NCBI RefSeq assembly: GCF_043633585.1
Contig: NZ_CP141832.1
Span: forward strand, 1,736,001 to 1,800,000
DNA length: 64,000 bases
From: Lacrimispora sinapis
GTDB taxonomy: Bacteria; Bacillota; Clostridia; Lachnospirales; Lachnospiraceae
Direction of reading: 5' to 3'
The notes beneath the pieces were generated by a model. The model saw nothing but the letters and a program-made list of their open reading frames with translations. It made no database searches and was not told the DNA's origin. The stretch's first letter is position 1. Each line of letters starts with the position of its first letter. Made by a program: the position numbers and the translations under genes. Positions 60,160-64,000 of the stretch are shown in pieces.

Positions 60160-61293
60160 ATGTTTGTTCATGCACTACAGGAATTATGGGCATCATCAGG
60201 GTTTGCAGCTTTGACGTGGCAGCATGTAATCATGCTTTTGCTGTCTTTTTTCTTGATTTACCTGGCGATCGTCCGTAAATTTGAACCTCTTTTGCTGCTG
60301 CCCATTGCTTTTGGCATGCTGCTGGTGAATCTGCCTCTCACAGGTTTAATGTCACCAGCAACTGCTTCAGAAACCGGAGGGCTGCTTTATTATCTGTATC
60401 AGGGAGTGAAATTAGGAATCTATCCATCCCTTATTTTTCTGGGGATCGGAGCCATGACAGATTTCGGACCGCTGATCGCTCGTCCCAGCAGCCTGTTTTT
60501 GGGAGCAGGCGCTCAGTTTGGAATTTGTGTTGCATTTGTCATTGCCAATGCCCTGGGGTTTTTGCCGGAGGAAGCCGCTTCCATTGCAATCATTGGAGGG
60601 GCTGACGGACCTACCGCAATTTTCCTGGCATCTAAGCTGGCACCTTCATTGCTGCCGGCCATTGCTGTTGCGGCTTATTCATATATGGCACTTATTCCAA
60701 TGATCCAGCCGCCTCTCATGCGCCTTCTGACAACGAAGAAAGAACGGGAGACCGTTATGGAACAGCTTCGCACCGTATCAAAACTGGAGAAAATATGTTT
60801 TCCGGTGATCGTTACGATCTTATGTGTCCTGTTACTGCCTTCGGTAGCGCCTCTGATCGGAATGCTGATGCTTGGGAATTTATTTAAGGAATCGGGAGTT
60901 GTGGAGCGTTTGTCGGATACCGCACAAAATACACTGATTAATATTGTAACTATCTTTTTAGGTGTTACAGTAGGAGCGACTGCCAATGCGGAAACATTTT
61001 TACGCCCTCAGACACTGATGATCGTTGGCCTTGGGTTAATGGCTTTTGTATTCAGCACCATCGGAGGATTGCTTCTTGGAAAATTAATGTATTGGATTAC
61101 AAAAGGAAAAGTCAATCCTTTGATCGGTTCTGCCGGAGTCTCCGCTGTTCCTATGGCGGCAAGAGTCTCTCATCTGGAGGGGCAGAAAGCCAATCCGGCT
61201 AATTTTCTGCTGATGCATGCAATTGGCCCCAATGTGGCTGGAGTAATTGGATCAGCAGTTGCAGCCGGAATCTTACTGTCTTTATTCGGTTAA
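60160..61293 (+). CDS. Sodium ion-translocating decarboxylase subunit beta (OadB-like)
   Basis: 377 residues, about nine or more membrane helices, after GAGGAGATAA. Signature elements: IGGADGPTAIFLASKLAP with the Asp needed for Na+ transport, AYSYMALIPMIQPPLMR, NPLIGSAGVSAVPMAARVSH and LMHAIGPNVAGVIGSAVAAG. It exports Na+ using decarboxylation of a carboxybiotin made by an alpha subunit. No alpha or biotin carrier gene is in the vicinity, so the decarboxylase partner (oxaloacetate, methylmalonyl-CoA or glutaconyl-CoA) is unknown. Confidence 0.95.
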   Translation: MFVHALQELWASSGFAALTWQHVIMLLLSFFLIYLAIVRKFEPLLLLPIAFGMLLVNLPLTGLMSPATASETGGLLYYLYQGVKLGIYPSLIFLGIGAMTDFGPLIARPSSLFLGAGAQFGICVAFVIANALGFLPEEAASIAIIGGADGPTAIFLASKLAPSLLPAIAVAAYSYMALIPMIQPPLMRLLTTKKERETVMEQLRTVSKLEKICFPVIVTILCVLLLPSVAPLIGMLMLGNLFKESGVVERLSDTAQNTLINIVTIFLGVTVGATANAETFLRPQTLMIVGLGLMAFVFSTIGGLLLGKLMYWITKGKVNPLIGSAGVSAVPMAARVSHLEGQKANPANFLLMHAIGPNVAGVIGSAVAAGILLSLFG

Positions 61294-61308
61294 AACAATA
61301 TGAAGTCT

Positions 61309-61761
61309 TTATTCAGAGCTTGCGGAAGAATCACTTTTTTCGTTCAGAGCTTCTTCCAGGGTATGCCAGGCAAGTACGGCACACTTTACCCTTCCAGGCA
61401 TATGGGAGATTCCCTGAAGGGCAACGATGTCGTCTAAGACCTCCAGCTGTTCTTCCTCTTTTATATCACCTTTGATCATGCCGTAGAAGGTTTGAAGCAG
61501 TTGGTTTGCTTCCTCCACAGTCTTTCCCTTGACTAAATCAATCATCATAGAAGCAGAAGCCTGGGAGATGGCACATCCATTTCCGGTAAATCCCGCATCC
61601 TGAATGATTCCGCCGCTCACAGAAAGCTCAAGTGTAATGTCATCTCCGCAGCTTGGATTTACACCTTCCAAAACTGCAGTTGCATGATCCACCTTATGGC
61701 GGTTGTGGGAAGCGCGGCTGTTTTCCACAATGATTTGATTATAGAGTGCTTTCAGATCCAA
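61309..61761 (-). CDS. sufU: Fe-S cluster assembly scaffold SufU
   Basis: 150 residues from a TTG start at 61761, inside the end of sufS (overlap of 23 bp), with GGAGG about 10 nt upstream. Cysteines: NPSCGDD, GNGCAISQASAS and RVKCAVLAWHTL. The insertion after the second Cys makes it SufU rather than IscU. It takes persulfide sulfur from SufS. It follows sufD-sufS in the same operon. Confidence 0.95.
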   Translation of the reverse strand: MDLKALYNQIIVENSRASHNRHKVDHATAVLEGVNPSCGDDITLELSVSGGIIQDAGFTGNGCAISQASASMMIDLVKGKTVEEANQLLQTFYGMIKGDIKEEEQLEVLDDIVALQGISHMPGRVKCAVLAWHTLEEALNEKSDSSASSE

Positions 61762-62971
61762 AGCCCATCCACCTCCTTACCTGTCGTAAACTGTTTAAGA
61801 ATGCCTCCACCTCTTCCGCCGTGTTATATACGGCGAAGCTGACACGGACGCAAGCGTTGATTTTTAAATATTCCATCAAAGGCTGGGCACAGTGGTGTCC
61901 GGCCCGGACAGTGATGCCATCGGCATCCAGTAACGTGGCAGTATCATGAGGATGAACATCCTCTACATTAAAGGAGATCACGCCATGCCGTTTATCGGGA
62001 GAGAGATCTCCATACACGGTTACATGGGGAATTTTTGCAAGTCCTTCTAAGGCACGTGTCATCAGTTCCCGCTCATGGGCCTTGATGTTCTCCCAGCCAA
62101 TCGACTGGAGATAATCAATCGCAGCAGCCAGACCGACTTCTCCGCCTACATTTCTTGTTCCGGCTTCAAAGCGCCGGGGGACTTCTGCATAGGTGGAGTT
62201 TTGTTCATGAACACTTCCAATCATATCTCCACCGGTCAAAAAGGGCGGCATTTTTTCGAGCAGTTCTTTCCTACCGTACAAAACCCCGATGCCCATAGGC
62301 CCATAGAGCTTGTGTCCGGAAAATGCGGCAAAGTCCACATCAAGTCTTTTTACATCCACCTGCATATGAGGAGCGCTTTGGGCGCAATCCAAAACCACAA
62401 CCGCACCGTTTTGGTGGGCCAGACGGACAATGGAGGAAACAGGGATTTCGATTCCAAGAACATTGGACACATGGCCGACTGCAACCAGCCTGGTGCGGGA
62501 GGTGATTTTTTGATTTAGTTCTTCCTCTGTCAAATGACCTTTTGAATCGGGATAAAGGTATACCAGTTTGGCTCCGGTTCTCTTGGCGACCCGCTGCCAG
62601 GGAACCAGATTGCTGTGGTGCTCTGCCACGGAGAGGACGATTTCATCCCCTTCCCCTAAAAATTCCATGCCATAGCTATAAGCAATCAGATTTAAGCTTT
62701 CGGTTGTATTTTGTGTGAAAATGATCTCATCCGGAGAGGCATTTAAAAATTCAGCCACTTTTGTCCGGGAATCTTCGTGGGCCTTTGTTGCCCGGGCGGC
62801 AAGTTCATAAACACCCCTGTGAGGATTGGCATTGTCATGGCGGTAATAGGCCTCCACGGCACGAAGCACCTGCAGCGGTTTGGAAGTAGTAGCTGCGTTA
62901 TCCAGATAAATCAGGGGTTTATCATTTTCAGTAACCGTAAGGATCGGAAAATCATCCCGGATCATTTTCAT
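61739..62971 (-). CDS. sufS: Cysteine desulfurase SufS
   Basis: 410 residues from ATG 62971; GGAGG lies about 10 nt upstream. In-frame codons up to 63052 overlap sufD and have no ribosome binding site. PLP Lys in AFSGHKLYGPMGIGVLYG, catalytic Cys in RAGHHCAQPLMEYL, plus IYLDNAATTSKP and FTQNTTESLNLIAYS. It yields persulfide and alanine from cysteine. It overlaps sufD by 20 bp and sufU by 23 bp, which favours coupled translation. Confidence 0.96.
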   Translation of the reverse strand: MKMIRDDFPILTVTENDKPLIYLDNAATTSKPLQVLRAVEAYYRHDNANPHRGVYELAARATKAHEDSRTKVAEFLNASPDEIIFTQNTTESLNLIAYSYGMEFLGEGDEIVLSVAEHHSNLVPWQRVAKRTGAKLVYLYPDSKGHLTEEELNQKITSRTRLVAVGHVSNVLGIEIPVSSIVRLAHQNGAVVVLDCAQSAPHMQVDVKRLDVDFAAFSGHKLYGPMGIGVLYGRKELLEKMPPFLTGGDMIGSVHEQNSTYAEVPRRFEAGTRNVGGEVGLAAAIDYLQSIGWENIKAHERELMTRALEGLAKIPHVTVYGDLSPDKRHGVISFNVEDVHPHDTATLLDADGITVRAGHHCAQPLMEYLKINACVRVSFAVYNTAEEVEAFLNSLRQVRRWMGFGSESTL

Positions 62972-64000
62972 GGCTGTCCAGCCTCCTTTCGATGCATTCA
63001 AGTATTTCTTTTCGTAAGTATTCATCCGGGAGCATATCAAGCACCGGCGCAAAACGTGCTTCCACCATCAGGCGTTTTGCCTGGGTGGGAGTCATACCTC
63101 TGGAGCAGAGGTAGTAAAGCTGTTTTTCATCAAACCGGCCAAGGGTGGCAGCGTGCTGGCCCTCCACCTGCTCTTCTCCGCAGAGTATGAGGGGAACCGT
63201 ACGGTTGCGGGCTTCAGAGCTGAGAAGCAGTACGGTTTCATTTTCGTGGCCCACGGAATGGACCGCTCCGCTGCGAAAATCAATGGTTCCGCGAAGAATC
63301 TTGTTGCTTTGGTCAGCCAAAACACCGGAGGTATCCATTTCACAGACCGTCTCTTTGCCGGTGTGCCGGGAAACGTCGTTAAAGTCCAGGTATTGGTCCT
63401 TGTGTCCGAAATAAGCGGTATTTAAGTCAAATTCACTCTTTGCTCCCTCCAGACAAGCCAGAGAACCGCAGGCAGCCACATTTCCCCCCAGGACGGCCCG
63501 GATAAGCTCCACCCGGGCACCGTCTCCAAGCACAGCGCCCACACCATCCCAGCTTCGGCTCTGACCGCCTAAAAGCTGAATCTGTATCAGACGCACTTTG
63601 GAACCGGCTTTTGCATCAATCTGTGTTAGGTTCATTGAAACGCCGTCTTTTGCATCTCCGCGGTTTATCTGTACGACCGTAAGCTCGCTGTTTTCTTTGG
63701 CAATGATTCCCCAATGGGTCCTGCTCACCGGACGGGAGGAGTCCAAAAACTCTGTAACAACAAGTGGTTCCTCCGCTTTGCCGTCTGCTGTAATAAAGCA
63801 GATCTGATCGGCTCCATTTTTAATATATTCATCAAGGGCTTCCCCCATCCCGCTTTCTATGGCAGCGGTCTCATGAGGCAGTTCTTTCAACGGGGTGATG
63901 CCATTTGGGAGACCCCCCGAAAATACTTCTTTTTTTCCTGGGGAAAGTGAGTCCTCAGGCAGATTAGCTTTTGCATCCGCCCAGTTGACTCCTGTGCGGT
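62952..64000 (-). CDS. sufD: Fe-S cluster assembly protein SufD, 5' part beyond the window
   Basis: 348 residues are visible. The frame stays open upstream of the TTG at 63890 to the window edge (reading RTGVNWADAKANLPED and onward to PLKELPHE), so the gene is cut by the window. The beta-helix core of SufB/SufD is seen in LIQIQLLGGQSRSWD, NTAYFGHKDQYLDFNDVSRH, GTIDFRSGAVHSVGHENE and GRFDEKQLYYLCSRG. It forms the SufBCD scaffold with sufC and sufB, expected further upstream on this strand. Confidence 0.94.
   Translation of the reverse strand, partial: RTGVNWADAKANLPEDSLSPGKKEVFSGGLPNGITPLKELPHETAAIESGMGEALDEYIKNGADQICFITADGKAEEPLVVTEFLDSSRPVSRTHWGIIAKENSELTVVQINRGDAKDGVSMNLTQIDAKAGSKVRLIQIQLLGGQSRSWDGVGAVLGDGARVELIRAVLGGNVAACGSLACLEGAKSEFDLNTAYFGHKDQYLDFNDVSRHTGKETVCEMDTSGVLADQSNKILRGTIDFRSGAVHSVGHENETVLLLSSEARNRTVPLILCGEEQVEGQHAATLGRFDEKQLYYLCSRGMTPTQAKRLMVEARFAPVLDMLPDEYLRKEILECIERRLDSHENDPG

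Overview
The window reads as chromosome of an anaerobic, low-to-mid GC Firmicute of the Lachnospiraceae / Clostridium saccharolyticum (Lacrimispora) type. Signs of this are the PolC-type replicase, the SufU-type Fe-S scaffold, the PduL-AckA acetate route, the MEP isoprenoid genes beside polC, AGGAGG-type ribosome binding sites, TTGACA/TATAAT promoters, and tRNA genes whose CCA is not encoded. No phage, insertion sequence, CRISPR array or rRNA operon is visible. The genus is an inference from gene content; the gene calls rest on motifs I can read.

Layout. 1-5440: end of an oligopeptide ABC operon (oppD fragment, oppF) followed by two tandem oppA paralogues, each with its own promoter and terminator. 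5593-16362: pyrH-frr-uppS-cdsA-dxr-rseP-ispG-polC, the conserved translation / lipid / isoprenoid / replication block. 16457-16627: tRNA-Pro and tRNA-Glu. 16842-20147: a diguanylate cyclase with a Cys-rich sensor, then a DUF1538 membrane protein with two PII-like proteins, apparently starting as a leaderless transcript. 20356-23081: an ECF-type S component, then a GntR-ABC operon with a clear operator. 23511-26198: tRNA-Thr and, divergently, a membrane c-di-GMP phosphodiesterase coupled to an acylphosphatase. 26199-28000: gene-poor stretch with one SDR reductase and tRNA-Gly. 28155-32320: parE-parC type II topoisomerase. 32481-38605: asd, galM, an EamA exporter, topB, and a GlmU-like acyltransferase. 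38683-41529 (minus): upp, uraA, a lipoprotein. 41719-50216: tRNA-Leu, then zf-HC2 protein, polA, coaE, walJ/yycJ, ACT protein, DUF711 protein, a histidine phosphatase, a methyltransferase and a MIF homologue. 50247-53456: tmcAL divergent from pduL-ackA. 53568-54280: yceD-rpmF. 54714-59800: GH43 glycosidase with a sugar ABC transporter. 60005-61293: a tiny OadG-like protein and the OadB-like sodium pump subunit behind an apparent transcription attenuator. 61309-64000 (minus): sufD (cut by the window end), sufS, sufU, all overlapping.

Most genes are housekeeping. The parts most worth a second look are the DUF1538 / double PII module (17816-20147), a DNA polymerase I that has lost the recognisable catalytic residues of both nuclease domains (42295-44829), the oadGB leader with an internal terminator (59811-59958), the direct repeats spaced exactly 22 bp upstream of the diguanylate cyclase, the five tRNAs that all carry C34, and the bacterial MIF homologue.
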